Assembly: GCA_964195545.1 (NCBI GenBank)
Contig: CAXMQQ010000084.1
Coordinates: 1-64,000 of the forward strand
DNA from: JAHEEL01 sp964195545
GTDB taxonomy: Bacteria > Actinomycetota > Acidimicrobiia > Spongiisociales > UBA5794
Reading direction: 5' to 3'
DNA: 64,000 bases
Shown here one piece after another: positions 24,377 through 33,190 of this stretch. The position numbers and the translations under genes are program-made. How positions within the stretch are numbered: position 1 is the first letter of the stretch; each line of letters starts with the position of its first letter. A model generated the notes under the pieces. That model had not been told where the DNA came from and ran no database searches. It saw nothing but the letters and a program-made list of their open reading frames with translations.

Positions 24377-25770
24377 GTGCCCGGCCGATCGAAGCAACGG
24401 GAGCCCTCCGGGAGGACCTTGCCGGGATTGAGCAGGCCTGCCGGATCGAACGCTTCGCGAACCCTGGCTTGCGCGTCGAGGTCGTCGGCGCTGAACACGT
24501 TCCTCATGAGGTCGCGCTTCTCGATCCCGATGCCGTGTTCGCCACTCAGGGTGCCACCGGCGGCGATCGCGGCGTGCACCATCTCGCGTGATGCTGCTAC
24601 GACCTTGTCGGTCATGCCCGGCTCCGACGCGTCGTACGACACGAGTGGATGAAAGTTGCCGTCCCCGGCGTGGAAGACACTGAGAAGCCGAAGACCGTCG
24701 CGGTCGGCGATCGCGTAGATCTCGTTGAGCACGTCGACAAATCGGGTACGAGGAACGACCGTGTCGTTGAGGTAGTAATCGGGGGCGGCTTGAGCGACGG
24801 CGCCGAACGCCGACTTGCGGCCCTTCCACAACAATGCTCGCTCAGCGTCATCCGCAGCCGTGCGGATTGCAGCGGCAGCGTTACTTCTTGCGATCTCTCG
24901 TATGAGCTCAGCCTCCGCTGCGATGCCTTCGGGATACCCGACGACCTCAGCGAGCAGCACTGCGCCGGCACCGATGGGAAGACCGGCATGGATGAAGTTC
25001 TCGACAGCTTCGATCATCGGTCCGTCCATCATCTCGAGAGCGGCCGGAACGAGACCACTCCTGATGATCTCCGAAACGGTCTGCGCCGCATCGGCGATGC
25101 CGTCGAACGAGATCAGCATGGTCACGACATCGGGCGGGTTCTCGGTGAGACGCACCAGGGCTCGAGTGACGATCCCGAGGGTGCCCTCCGATCCGACGAT
25201 CAGACCGCGCAAGTCGTACCCGGGCATGTCGGGTGCAGCCCCGCCGAGGACAATGACATCTCCGTCCGCCGTCACGATCTCGACACCGAGGATGTGCGCG
25301 ATCGTCGATCCTTCGGCGAGACAATGAGGGCCGCCAGCGTTCGTCCCGACGTTCCCCCCGATCGTCGATGATTGCTGAGACGCCGGATCGGGAGCGAAGT
25401 GAAGGCTCCGATCTTCGAGCGTCTGGGAGAGCTCCAGATTGATGACACCGGGCCCGACCCATGCCGTCTGACCGATCTCGTCGACTTCGAAGATTTCGTT
25501 CATCCGGGTGAGCACGACCAGCACCGAGCCCGGCTCCGGAACGGCCCCGCCGGCGAGCCCCGTTCCCGCTCCCCGAGCGACCACGGGCACTCGTTCAGCC
25601 GCTGCCATCCGCATGACGGCTGCCACTTCTTCGGTCGTCTCGGGCAGCACGACGATCGCCGGATCGCCGGATCTGATGCCTGAGTCTTTGGCGTAGATCA
25701 GACGATCGATCGGATGCGTATGCACTCTGGTCACGCCGAGGAGTTCGACCAGCTGAGCAGCAAGATCCAT
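24373..25770 (-). CDS. glcD: Glycolate oxidase catalytic subunit, FAD-linked
   Basis: The 465-aa FAD enzyme oxidises glycolate or D-lactate type hydroxyacids. It has the FAD pyrophosphate motif VVARGAGTGLAGGAVPEPGS and SSTIGGNVGTNAGGPHC. The C-terminal part carries VFHAGDGNFHPLVSYD and SGEHGIGIEKRDLM, typical of FAD-oxidase_C. The start is ATG 25770. It has no ribosome site but has TACGAT ending six bases upstream, so it is probably leaderless. A 54-bp palindromic element (25795-25848) lies just upstream, where the -35 region and an operator would be. It heads the glcDEF operon. Confidence 0.93.
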   Translation of the reverse strand: MDLAAQLVELLGVTRVHTHPIDRLIYAKDSGIRSGDPAIVVLPETTEEVAAVMRMAAAERVPVVARGAGTGLAGGAVPEPGSVLVVLTRMNEIFEVDEIGQTAWVGPGVINLELSQTLEDRSLHFAPDPASQQSSTIGGNVGTNAGGPHCLAEGSTIAHILGVEIVTADGDVIVLGGAAPDMPGYDLRGLIVGSEGTLGIVTRALVRLTENPPDVVTMLISFDGIADAAQTVSEIIRSGLVPAALEMMDGPMIEAVENFIHAGLPIGAGAVLLAEVVGYPEGIAAEAELIREIARSNAAAAIRTAADDAERALLWKGRKSAFGAVAQAAPDYYLNDTVVPRTRFVDVLNEIYAIADRDGLRLLSVFHAGDGNFHPLVSYDASEPGMTDKVVAASREMVHAAIAAGGTLSGEHGIGIEKRDLMRNVFSADDLDAQARVREAFDPAGLLNPGKVLPEGSRCFDRPGT

Positions 25771-25794
25771 CCCAGCATCGTACTCCCAACACAC

Positions 25795-25848
25795 CTGCGA
25801 ACCCTGGGCTCGTAGATGCGTATAGGTGCTCTGCCAGCCCACAGTTCG
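25795..25848 (-). repeat. 54-bp repeated palindromic element, copy A (upstream of glcD)
   Basis: Read on the minus strand, this 54-bp sequence matches 49 of 54 bases of 30697-30750 (copy B, plus strand). Its end nearest glcD is an imperfect palindrome: CTACGAGCCC, A, GGGTTCGCAG. The outer part starts CGAACTGTGGGCTG. It ends 24 bp upstream of the glcD start, with the -10 box TACGAT between. A shared operator or promoter is likely; a small mobile repeat is the alternative. Confidence 0.7.
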
Positions 25849-25955
25849 CAACGCCCATCGTTGGTCGGGATCGCTAGGCGCACATGCAGACACACGTGTT
25901 GGAACGATCGTGGCGGACAGCCGACGCCGGTCACTCCCGGGTAGTCTGATCGGGC

Positions 25956-27203
25956 ATGAATCAGCCCTCAGCCGCAGGACGGGAGAACTGGCCTGCCGGT
26001 GGTCAGGGACGTCGCGAATTCCTTGTGCTGATGGCTGCTGCGTCGGCGACCGTCGCGATCTCGATCGATGCGATGCTCCCTGCATTCGGCGAAGTTCGCG
26101 AGTATCTCGGCTTGTCAACCGACTCGTCATCCGTTGCGCTCGTCGTGACGGTCTTCTTCGGAGGCCTTGGCGTCGGCCAGCTCATGTATGGACCTTTGGC
26201 CGATCGCTTTGGACGCAAACCTGTGTTCATCGCCGGACTGGTTCTCTACGCGACGGCGGGTCTCGCCACGACGCTGGCAACTTCGCTCGGCGGGTTGCTC
26301 GTAGGACGGTTCTTCTGGGGGCTCGGTGCGGCGGGGCCGCGGATCGTCTCCCAAGCACTTCTTCGCGATCGCTTTAGTGGAGACGTCCTCGCCCGGGCGA
26401 TGGCGATCATCCTGACGGTGTTCTTGATCGTGCCGACCCTTGCGCCGATTCTTGGACAGGCGCTGCTCCGGTTCGGATCGTGGAGATACACCTTCGCCGT
26501 CGGGCCGATTTTCGGCGTGATCGTTGCGTTGTGGGCCACGAGGCTCAACGAGTCGCTCGAACCGAGCGACCGGCGCCCAATAGACATCCGGTCCTTGGCA
26601 CGGACTGTTCACTCGATTCTGAAGACTCGAAGAACCCTCGGGAACGCAATCGCTCTGATGGTCATGAGCGCGGCGTTTCTTCCCTATCTGGCGTCTTCTG
26701 AGAGGATGTACGGAGAGATCTACGGCCGAGCAGATACGTTCTTCATGTTCTTCGCTGCCAGTTCGGTCGTCATGGCCGGATTTACAGTGATATCCATCTG
26801 GTTCGTCAGGCGGATTGGAGCCCGCCGCACCACCGCAGGGACTCTCGTCCTTTTGGTTGTCGTGGCGACGGTAAATCTGACGGTCACCGTCAATTCGACT
26901 GGTGTTCCTTCGTTCGTGTTCTTCTTCGTAGCGACGACGCTGATGATCTCGCTGAATACGGTGCTATCACCGTTGTTGACGTCGGGTGCACTCGATGAGG
27001 TTGGATGGGCAGCAGGAACGGCTGCCTCGACGATCGGCTTCATCAGTCTTATGGGAGGTGCTCTCCTGTCGCCACTGGTTGATACGGCGATTCAATCGAC
27101 GGTGACCCCTTTCGCCGGCGGATTCCTCATGTTCTCCCTGATCGCAACGTTGTCCGTCATGTGGGCCGACAAGGACCGCTTGCCCGCCGACAACGTCGCC
27201 TGA
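25956..27203 (+). CDS. MFS drug-resistance transporter (Bcr/CflA type)
   Basis: The 415-aa membrane protein has twelve predicted helices. TM2-3 show the MFS signature GQLMYGPLADRFGRKPVFIA (GxLaDrxGrkxxl), and DAMLPAF near TM1 and TVFLIVPTLAPILGQ near TM5 match the Bcr/CflA drug-proton antiporters. TAGTCT ends eight bases before ATG 25956, so the transcript is probably leaderless. It is divergent from glcD across a 185-bp gap that holds repeat copy A. The substrate is unknown. Confidence 0.88.
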   Translation: MNQPSAAGRENWPAGGQGRREFLVLMAAASATVAISIDAMLPAFGEVREYLGLSTDSSSVALVVTVFFGGLGVGQLMYGPLADRFGRKPVFIAGLVLYATAGLATTLATSLGGLLVGRFFWGLGAAGPRIVSQALLRDRFSGDVLARAMAIILTVFLIVPTLAPILGQALLRFGSWRYTFAVGPIFGVIVALWATRLNESLEPSDRRPIDIRSLARTVHSILKTRRTLGNAIALMVMSAAFLPYLASSERMYGEIYGRADTFFMFFAASSVVMAGFTVISIWFVRRIGARRTTAGTLVLLVVVATVNLTVTVNSTGVPSFVFFFVATTLMISLNTVLSPLLTSGALDEVGWAAGTAASTIGFISLMGGALLSPLVDTAIQSTVTPFAGGFLMFSLIATLSVMWADKDRLPADNVA

Positions 27204-27248
27204 AGTCGGACGGCGAGGGCAGCGCCCGCCTTGAGATACCACGCGCCT

Positions 27249-28793
27249 TCAGGGCGTTCCCCAGCCTCCACCGCCGGGAGTGAGGACCCTGAGTCGATCG
27301 CCGGAATCGACCTCGATGGTGCACTTGCCCGGGAGTCGCTCGCCGGAACCGCCGCGGAGCAGCCAGTCTTCGCCGACGGCACCCGGTTCACCACCCTGGA
27401 GTCCCCACGGCTGGAGGCGTCTACGTTCTCCCATGAGAGAGACCGTTGCACCCGTGAGGAACTCGATCTCTCGTTCGATCCCTTCGCCACCCTGGTAACG
27501 ACCGCGACCACCCGACCCCGAACGCAGCCGGTACGCGACAATCCGGAACGGATAGTGGGCTTCAAGTGACTCGACCGGCGTGTTCTTCGTGTTCGTCATC
27601 CCCGTGTGGATCCCCGACTGGCCGGCGCTCCTCGGTCGACCACCCTGGCCGCCGCCGACCGTCTCGTAGAAGGCGAAGTTGTCGTTGCCGATCAGCACGT
27701 TGTTCATCGTGCCCTGGCTGGCCGCAGGAACCCGGTTGGGGGCCGCCTGGGCGAGCGCTCCGAGCAGCGTGTCGGCGATCCGTTGGCTCGTCTCCACATT
27801 GCCCGCGGCAACGGCAGCGGGTCGCTCTGCATCGACGATCGTGCCGGGTTGTGTTGTGAGAGTCAGCGCCCGGTAGCAGCCTCCGTTGGCGGGGATGGTC
27901 GGGTCGGTCGCAACTCGGACCGCGTAGTAGAGGCACGAACGCGTGACGGCCTGTACCGCGTTGATGTTCCCGGCGATCTGGGGAGAGCTCCCGGCGAAGT
28001 CCGCTTCGAGGTGGTCGCCGTCGATCGTCACCAACGCTGTGATCGGGAGATCTTCGTCACCCCATTCAAGGAAGTCGGTGAAGCCGTAGGCCCCGTCGGG
28101 CAGCTCACCAATGGCTGCTGTCGTCCTCAGTTCCCCGTAGGACAGCAGTGCCGCGGTGACGGCGCCCCATCGGTCGATGCCCTCAGATGAGACGAGTCGT
28201 TCGATGCGCTGGGCTCCCGCTTCGTTCGCTCCCATCTGAGCGGAGAGGTCACCGAGGCGTTCGGCAGGTGTTCGCGTGGCATCGAGGAACGGATCGACGA
28301 AGGAGTCGATCCACGCACCATCGCGGGCCGCCGGCATGGGCGAGACGATGTGCCCTTCCTGCTCAACCCTGGTGGCGTGGGCTGGCATCGACCCGGGAGC
28401 CTCTCCTCCGACGTCGGCATGGTGAGCACGATTCGCCACCCATGCGGCGAGTCGGCCCGCGACGAACACTGGTCGGACGAGAGTGAGGTCGTTGAGATGT
28501 GTCCCGCCCTCGTACGGGTCGTTGACGGCGAACTGGGTACCAGGTTCGACATCGGTCCCGAACCGTTCGAGCGTCGCTGCGACGGACGCGGGCATCGAGC
28601 CGAGGTGGACGGGGATGTGTTCGGCCTGCGCCAGCATCTCCCCGGTCGGATCGAACAGGGCCGCTGAGCAGTCCGCTCGCTCCTTGATGTTCGGCGAGTA
28701 GGCGGTTCTTCGCAGCACGATCCCCATGTCGTCTGCGATGGCTTCGAGTCGGTTCCTCGCAACTTCGAGCGTGATCGGATCGACGGTCACCAC
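27249..28793 (-). CDS. hyuB: Hydantoinase B / oxoprolinase beta-type subunit
   Basis: The 514-aa subunit is of the N-methylhydantoinase/5-oxoprolinase/acetone-carboxylase superfamily. It opens with VDPITLEVARNRLEAIADDM and then LRRTAYSPNIKERADCSAAL. HIPVHLGSMPASV and a GGTHLNDL histidine motif follow. ATP-dependent opening of a cyclic amide (hydantoin or 5-oxoproline) is the family activity. It overlaps the end of hyuA by 7 bp, with GGAGG just before the double GTG start. Substrate is not decidable from sequence alone. Confidence 0.88.
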   Translation of the reverse strand: MVTVDPITLEVARNRLEAIADDMGIVLRRTAYSPNIKERADCSAALFDPTGEMLAQAEHIPVHLGSMPASVAATLERFGTDVEPGTQFAVNDPYEGGTHLNDLTLVRPVFVAGRLAAWVANRAHHADVGGEAPGSMPAHATRVEQEGHIVSPMPAARDGAWIDSFVDPFLDATRTPAERLGDLSAQMGANEAGAQRIERLVSSEGIDRWGAVTAALLSYGELRTTAAIGELPDGAYGFTDFLEWGDEDLPITALVTIDGDHLEADFAGSSPQIAGNINAVQAVTRSCLYYAVRVATDPTIPANGGCYRALTLTTQPGTIVDAERPAAVAAGNVETSQRIADTLLGALAQAAPNRVPAASQGTMNNVLIGNDNFAFYETVGGGQGGRPRSAGQSGIHTGMTNTKNTPVESLEAHYPFRIVAYRLRSGSGGRGRYQGGEGIEREIEFLTGATVSLMGERRRLQPWGLQGGEPGAVGEDWLLRGGSGERLPGKCTIEVDSGDRLRVLTPGGGGWGTP

Positions 28794-30688
28794 GTCACCT
28801 CCAGCGCGCCGGAAGGAGCGACCACGGCCTGCTCCCCCGGGCCGATCCAGGTGGTTGCCTCGCGCTCCTCAATGACGGCCGGTCCAACGATCTCCGCCCC
28901 AACCGGAAGCCCATCCCGTCTCCACACGCCTGCCTCCGTCTGTCCGGCATCCGCGACGACCATCCTGGTTCCAAGGCGAGCCTCGCCGTCTGGGGACCAG
29001 GAGAAGGCAGTGTCGGGATCGATCGCCGGTGTCCCGGCAACGGTGGCACGAACCGTGACGATCTCGATCGGGTCGCTCGGTCGGGCGAATCCGTTTCGTT
29101 CCCGATGGAGAGCGTGGAAGCGGTCTGAGAGCACCCGCCACCCGTCTCCTGCGGTGTACGGAACGGTGACCTCGTGTGACTGTCCCAGGTAGCGCACGTC
29201 GGCGAGGGTCTCGAGGATGCCGATCGGCAACCGCCCGAGTGCCTCTGATCCGAGCCGGTCGATGTCGGGATCCGGGTTCTCGCCTTCGCGGAGAAGGACG
29301 CTGCGGGCCACATCAACTCTGGGAGGACTGAGGAGAAGACCCACGGCGGAGAAGACGCCGCCGAAGGGAGGAATGACCACACCCGCCATATCGAGTGATC
29401 GGGCCAGAGCGGTGGCGTGGAGACCTCCGGCACCACCGAAAGCGACCAGCCAGGCGTCGCGGGGATCAGCCCCCTCTTCAATGGAAACCGTACGGATCGC
29501 CCCTGCCATGACCTCTTCGACGACGCGGACCACACCGAGGGCAGCCTCTTCAACCGTGAGCCCCAGGGGCTCACCAAGACCGAAGAGAGCAGCCTCTGAG
29601 AGCGCACGGTCGATCGTGAGACGACCGCCGAGCGAGGCGTTGGGAGCGATCCTGCCGAGGACCACATTCGCGTCGGTGGCGGTGGTCTCGTTGCCACCCC
29701 TCCCGTAGCAAGCTGGCCCTGGCTCTGCCCCTGCGCTCCTGGGACCGACGCGAAGCGAGCCGCCCGGGTCGATCCATCCGACACTTCCGCCGCCTGCTCC
29801 GACGGTGTGGATCGCAGTCGACGGCATCCGGCATGGGTAACCGGCGACCGCCCGTTCATAGGAGATCTCCGGCCTTCCGTTCTGGATACGGCAGACGTCC
29901 GTCGAAGTGCCACCCATGTCGAACGCGATGATGTGATCCCTGCCCAGCGTTGTGCCGATCGCCGCGGCGGCGACGACACCGCCCGCGGGACCGGAAAGGA
30001 GAATGGATGCGGGGAGCGCAGCCGCGTCGGACCCACTGATGAGACCCCCCGACGAGCGCATCACGGCGATGGCGTCGGCGAGTCCACTCAAACGAACGCC
30101 TTCTTCGAGTCTGGCGAGGTAGTCGGCGACGACCGGCGTGAGGTATGCGTTGAGGACGGTCGTGGATGTTCGTTCGAACTCCCGGAATTCGGCAACCACC
30201 TCGCTCGAGAGGGAGATGGAGACATGTGGTGCACGTTGCGCCGCCTCGCGTCCAATCGCCTGTTCCTGACATGGGTCTTCGTACGACCGGAGCAGGCTGA
30301 TGGCGATGGCTTCTATGTTGGTGAGATCTGCTTCTGCGAGATTCGAAACGCGGTCCCCTCGGTCAACGAGAGGCTTGGGGCGATCGGCGAACGGGTCGTA
30401 GAGGCTGGGGCGGTCCTGGCGGCCGATCTCGATGACATCCTCGAATCCGGGTGACGTGACCAGCAGCGTCCGTGCACCGGTTCGCTCAAGTAGTGCGTTC
30501 GTCGCGGCGGTCGTCCCGTGCAGGAAGGATTCGACATGATCCGCGAGTTCCGCCGCTCCCTCGAGAACAGCTTCGCTCTGATCGGCGGTCGTCGTCGGGA
30601 GTTTCGCCGTGTGGATCTCGGAGCCGTCCCAGAAGAACAGGTCCGTGAATGTGCCTCCGACGTCAACCCCGAGGATCATTCGGACCAC
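28787..30688 (-). CDS. hyuA: Hydantoinase A / oxoprolinase alpha-type subunit
   Basis: The 633-aa ATP-binding subunit has the ASKHA actin-like fold. The phosphate-1 loop is LGVDVGGTFTDLFFWDG, FDMGGTSTDVC gives the second phosphate loop, and GGAGGLHA the adenosine motif. FLHGTTAATNALLERTG is the family hallmark. GTG 30688 is the longest start. ATG 30679 gives MILGVDVGGTFTD, which fits the family better. It is the first gene of hyuAB. The 54-bp repeat copy B begins 8 bp upstream of 30688, so the element lies between this gene and the divergent Nfu-like gene. Confidence 0.88.
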   Translation of the reverse strand: MVRMILGVDVGGTFTDLFFWDGSEIHTAKLPTTTADQSEAVLEGAAELADHVESFLHGTTAATNALLERTGARTLLVTSPGFEDVIEIGRQDRPSLYDPFADRPKPLVDRGDRVSNLAEADLTNIEAIAISLLRSYEDPCQEQAIGREAAQRAPHVSISLSSEVVAEFREFERTSTTVLNAYLTPVVADYLARLEEGVRLSGLADAIAVMRSSGGLISGSDAAALPASILLSGPAGGVVAAAAIGTTLGRDHIIAFDMGGTSTDVCRIQNGRPEISYERAVAGYPCRMPSTAIHTVGAGGGSVGWIDPGGSLRVGPRSAGAEPGPACYGRGGNETTATDANVVLGRIAPNASLGGRLTIDRALSEAALFGLGEPLGLTVEEAALGVVRVVEEVMAGAIRTVSIEEGADPRDAWLVAFGGAGGLHATALARSLDMAGVVIPPFGGVFSAVGLLLSPPRVDVARSVLLREGENPDPDIDRLGSEALGRLPIGILETLADVRYLGQSHEVTVPYTAGDGWRVLSDRFHALHRERNGFARPSDPIEIVTVRATVAGTPAIDPDTAFSWSPDGEARLGTRMVVADAGQTEAGVWRRDGLPVGAEIVGPAVIEEREATTWIGPGEQAVVAPSGALEVTW

Positions 30689-30696
30689 TCGATCGC

Positions 30697-30750
30697 CGAA
30701 CTGTGGGCTGACAGAGCACCTATTCGCACCTGCGAACCCAGGGTTCGCAG
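30697..30750 (+). repeat. 54-bp repeated palindromic element, copy B (upstream of the Nfu-like gene)
   Basis: Plus-strand copy of the element at 25795-25848, identical at 49 of 54 positions. Here the palindrome is perfect: arms CTGCGAACCC and GGGTTCGCAG around one A (30730-30750). It ends 22 bp before the Nfu-like start. TAGGGT at 30756-30761 could be the -10 box. hyuA lies in the other direction, so the element could also act on that gene. Confidence 0.7.
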
Positions 30751-30772
30751 TGCACTAGGGTTGGGAAGCGAA

Positions 30773-31030
30773 ATGGCAGTACGGATCTCGAACACTCCCA
30801 ATCCCAACGCTCTCAAGTTCTCGGTCGGCGTCGACGTCGGCGGACCCGCCACCTTCGTTGCCGGACCCGATATCGACGACCCCACGGCAGCCGCCCTGGT
30901 TGCGATCGATGGTGTCACGAGCGTGTTCATGACCGCCGACTTCGTGACCCTGTCCAAGACGCCGGACACATCGTGGGATGTGATCGCTCCCCTGGCGACC
31001 GATCTGCTCGAACAGCGATTCGGAGTCTGA
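30773..31030 (+). CDS. NifU/Nfu N-terminal domain protein
   Basis: The 85-aa protein starts MAVRISNTPNPNALKFSV, the hallmark of the Nfu/NifU N-terminal domain (PF08712 type), followed by AIDGVTSVFMTADFVTLSK. The C-terminal CxxC cluster-binding domain of full Nfu is absent, so it cannot itself hold a cluster in the usual way and may be an adaptor for iron-sulfur delivery. GGGAAG precedes the ATG. It is monocistronic, preceded by repeat copy B. Confidence 0.85.
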   Translation: MAVRISNTPNPNALKFSVGVDVGGPATFVAGPDIDDPTAAALVAIDGVTSVFMTADFVTLSKTPDTSWDVIAPLATDLLEQRFGV

Positions 31031-31037
31031 GAAGCCG

Positions 31038-31742
31038 TCAGGGCCGCGTTCCCCTCACGATGATCCAGGGGAGCGTCAGAACCATGGGAAACCGCGCCGG
31101 GAGTTGAAGCGACGCATCGGTCTGCTCGAGGAGCCGGTCCAGCGAGGCCGGGTCGAGACCATCCGTCCCTGGCCATATCCCAGAACGAACGGCCTCAACA
31201 CCCTCTGCCGCAGATCCGATGACAGCCACCGGGAGATCGGCCTTGGTCTCGGTCACATTTCGAAGCCCCGCTCGTACGGCGTCGACACCCAGCACGCGTG
31301 CTGCCCTGAATCGAAAACGTGCAGCGGCCGCCGCCGGTGGATCGCCGCGGTAGAACAGTCCATACAGTCGAGCCGCCGGCATCGAAGCGGTGAGAGCCTT
31401 TGCATCGATGTCGCCTATCCAGACGGTTCCATCGGAGCGAACCACACGCATCGCCTCTTCTACCACCGGGTCGACGCCCGCAGGAGTCTCCCATGCCGAG
31501 AGGACGATGGCAGCGTCGAACGAGCCTGCCTCGAAGCCGGTGGCTGTTGGTTCGGCGCCATCCGGTACCGGGCCCACGCCCAGCGTCGCTACGCCGGGAG
31601 CACCACCACCCGTGGGTCCGGGAAGTTGATCGGCAAGCACTTCGACGTGAGGACCGACCAGAACTGTGTTTCCACCTCCCGCGGCTCCCAAGCTCGTCAT
31701 GGTCGACATCCAGGCGTCTCGAAGCATTCGCTGTTGCTGCAT
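31038..31742 (-). CDS. SAM-methyltransferase-like protein
   Basis: The 234-aa soluble protein has the class I methyltransferase order. A glycine-rich turn SLGAAGGGNTVLVGP near residues 17-31 is followed by FEAGSFDAAIVLSAWE (motif II/III area) and EEAMRVVRSDGTVWIGDID. The first motif is imperfect (GAAGGGN rather than DxGxGxG), so SAM binding is uncertain. TACGCT ends seven bases before ATG 31742, the leaderless arrangement. Convergent with the Nfu-like gene, with 7 bp between stops. Confidence 0.6.
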   Translation of the reverse strand: MQQQRMLRDAWMSTMTSLGAAGGGNTVLVGPHVEVLADQLPGPTGGGAPGVATLGVGPVPDGAEPTATGFEAGSFDAAIVLSAWETPAGVDPVVEEAMRVVRSDGTVWIGDIDAKALTASMPAARLYGLFYRGDPPAAAAARFRFRAARVLGVDAVRAGLRNVTETKADLPVAVIGSAAEGVEAVRSGIWPGTDGLDPASLDRLLEQTDASLQLPARFPMVLTLPWIIVRGTRP

Positions 31743-31788
31743 GTCGGTCAGCGTAGTTGCCGCCCCGCGTGGCTCGTCTGGTCGGGGC

Positions 31789-32625
31789 CTACGCCCCGGG
31801 AATCATGTCGGACCGCATGACGACCGGCCAGCGGTTGCCGGAGCGATCACCAATGGTGAACACCACACGCCACTCAGGGCCCGCGGCGCCGGACTCGACC
31901 ACTTCAGCGTTCGCATCGAACAGGCTGGCGTAGTCGAGCGTGGCCGTGATCGCCTCCTCGTGTACCTGCCCGTCCGTCACCATCCACCCTTCGATTGCGT
32001 GATACACCGGTGGGAGGATCGGGATCGGAAGCTCTGCAACTGCGGTCTCACCATCTTGGACAGCGATCAAGACGTCGACAGCGCGCACGGGGCCGCGAAC
32101 GAAGGCGCCGTCCGGCTCCTCGGTGAGGCTCCTGAAGACGATGGAGATGGCGTATCCGCTCGTCGTGGGGCGTACGTCGAACGCCCGTGCCCACTCGACA
32201 TATGAGATCCCCACCCCATCGTCCTTCGGCAAGTCTGGTATCGCTGCATCGTTGACGAATGCCGATATCAGCTCCTCGGGTATCGGACCGTCGACGGTGA
32301 AGTAGTCGGTAACGAACCACTCTGCTCTGGCGATGGCGGACAACTCGGGAGCGGCGGGAACGACAGCCATGAGATCGGCCTCCGACAGAACACCCGTCGT
32401 CGACGACGACTGGGTCTCGACCACACCAGCTTCGGTCGTGGTTGTCTCAGTCGAAGCCGCCAGTGCCGGTTCCTCCCCGTGGCTCGGAGCAGTGAACCAG
32501 CGGATCCCAACGAACCCGATGACGACCGCGACGATGACCGCTGCGGCCGTGTAGAGGGTCTTCGCTCGCCCCTGGCGATGCTCGGTCAGGAGCGTTCTCC
32601 ACGGGATCTCCTCGTATTCATCCAT
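31789..32625 (-). CDS. Membrane-anchored extracytoplasmic protein of unknown function
   Basis: The 278-aa product has a short cytoplasmic N-terminus (EIPWRTLLTEHRQGRAK), one membrane helix (~residues 25-43), a Ser/Thr/Glu-rich linker (~52-78) and a beta-rich outer domain (~90-278). It resembles the single-pass architecture of TcpC-like or NTF2-like envelope proteins, but I cannot assign a family. It begins two bases after the stop of the LysM gene upstream. GGAGGG lies nearby, so the two form an operon. Confidence 0.65.
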   Translation of the reverse strand: MDEYEEIPWRTLLTEHRQGRAKTLYTAAAVIVAVVIGFVGIRWFTAPSHGEEPALAASTETTTTEAGVVETQSSSTTGVLSEADLMAVVPAAPELSAIARAEWFVTDYFTVDGPIPEELISAFVNDAAIPDLPKDDGVGISYVEWARAFDVRPTTSGYAISIVFRSLTEEPDGAFVRGPVRAVDVLIAVQDGETAVAELPIPILPPVYHAIEGWMVTDGQVHEEAITATLDYASLFDANAEVVESGAAGPEWRVVFTIGDRSGNRWPVVMRSDMIPGA

Positions 32626-32626
32626 G

Positions 32627-33115
32627 TCATCCCTCCGGGATCAAGAGTTGTTGGCCGGGAAAGATCAGGTTCGGGTTATCACCGATGAGGGCCCGGTTCG
32701 CGTCGTAGATCACGGGCCAGAACCGGGCGACGTCGGCACTCGATGGCTCACCGGCACCTACCGAGCGAAGAGCAAATGCTGCGATGCGCCACAAGCTGTC
32801 TCCGGGTTCAACGGTGTACGTTGTCGTCGAGGTGGGGGCTTCACTCTCATCTTCCGGCGTCCCCGCACCCCCAGTCGGCGGCGAAGTCTCGTCGGCAAGA
32901 CGGACGATGGGCGGAGGAACCGTTGCGACCGCAGGTCTCGGGCGAGCAAGCACCGCCGTCAGACTCGCCATCGTCAAGAGCACGGCAAGCGGGCGAACCG
33001 GGATCGGGATCCGAACCGTCACGAGTCGGCGTATGGCCGAAGGAACGGAGCCGAGCACCCCGAGTGTCAAGGTGACGGCTGCAACACCGGTGCAGAGGGC
33101 CATGGCAGGTTCCAT
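32627..33115 (-). CDS. LysM-domain protein
   Basis: The product is about 162 aa. Two to three hydrophobic segments (residues ~3-60) anchor it, a Pro/Ser/Thr/Glu linker follows, and the C-terminus carries one LysM motif. That motif runs from YTVEPGDSLWRIAAFAL through ANRALIGDNPNLIFPGQQL. LysM binds GlcNAc chains of peptidoglycan. ATG 33115 has TATGTT ending six bases upstream; an upstream TTG at 33130 is in frame but unsupported. It is operonic with the membrane-anchored protein that follows. The AT-rich stretch 33121-33175 is probably its promoter. Confidence 0.8.
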   Translation of the reverse strand: MEPAMALCTGVAAVTLTLGVLGSVPSAIRRLVTVRIPIPVRPLAVLLTMASLTAVLARPRPAVATVPPPIVRLADETSPPTGGAGTPEDESEAPTSTTTYTVEPGDSLWRIAAFALRSVGAGEPSSADVARFWPVIYDANRALIGDNPNLIFPGQQLLIPEG

Positions 33116-33190
33116 GGCTCGAACATACAAGAAACCACAAGTGACATCAATAGGTATGAATTAGTATTGGGTAGTGCCGACGGAGTGCTC

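Noticed and set aside
33121..33175. AT-rich stretch with GAACATA, considered as an SOS box
   Set aside because: Only one half-site of the actinobacterial LexA palindrome is present; it fits better as the LysM gene promoter.
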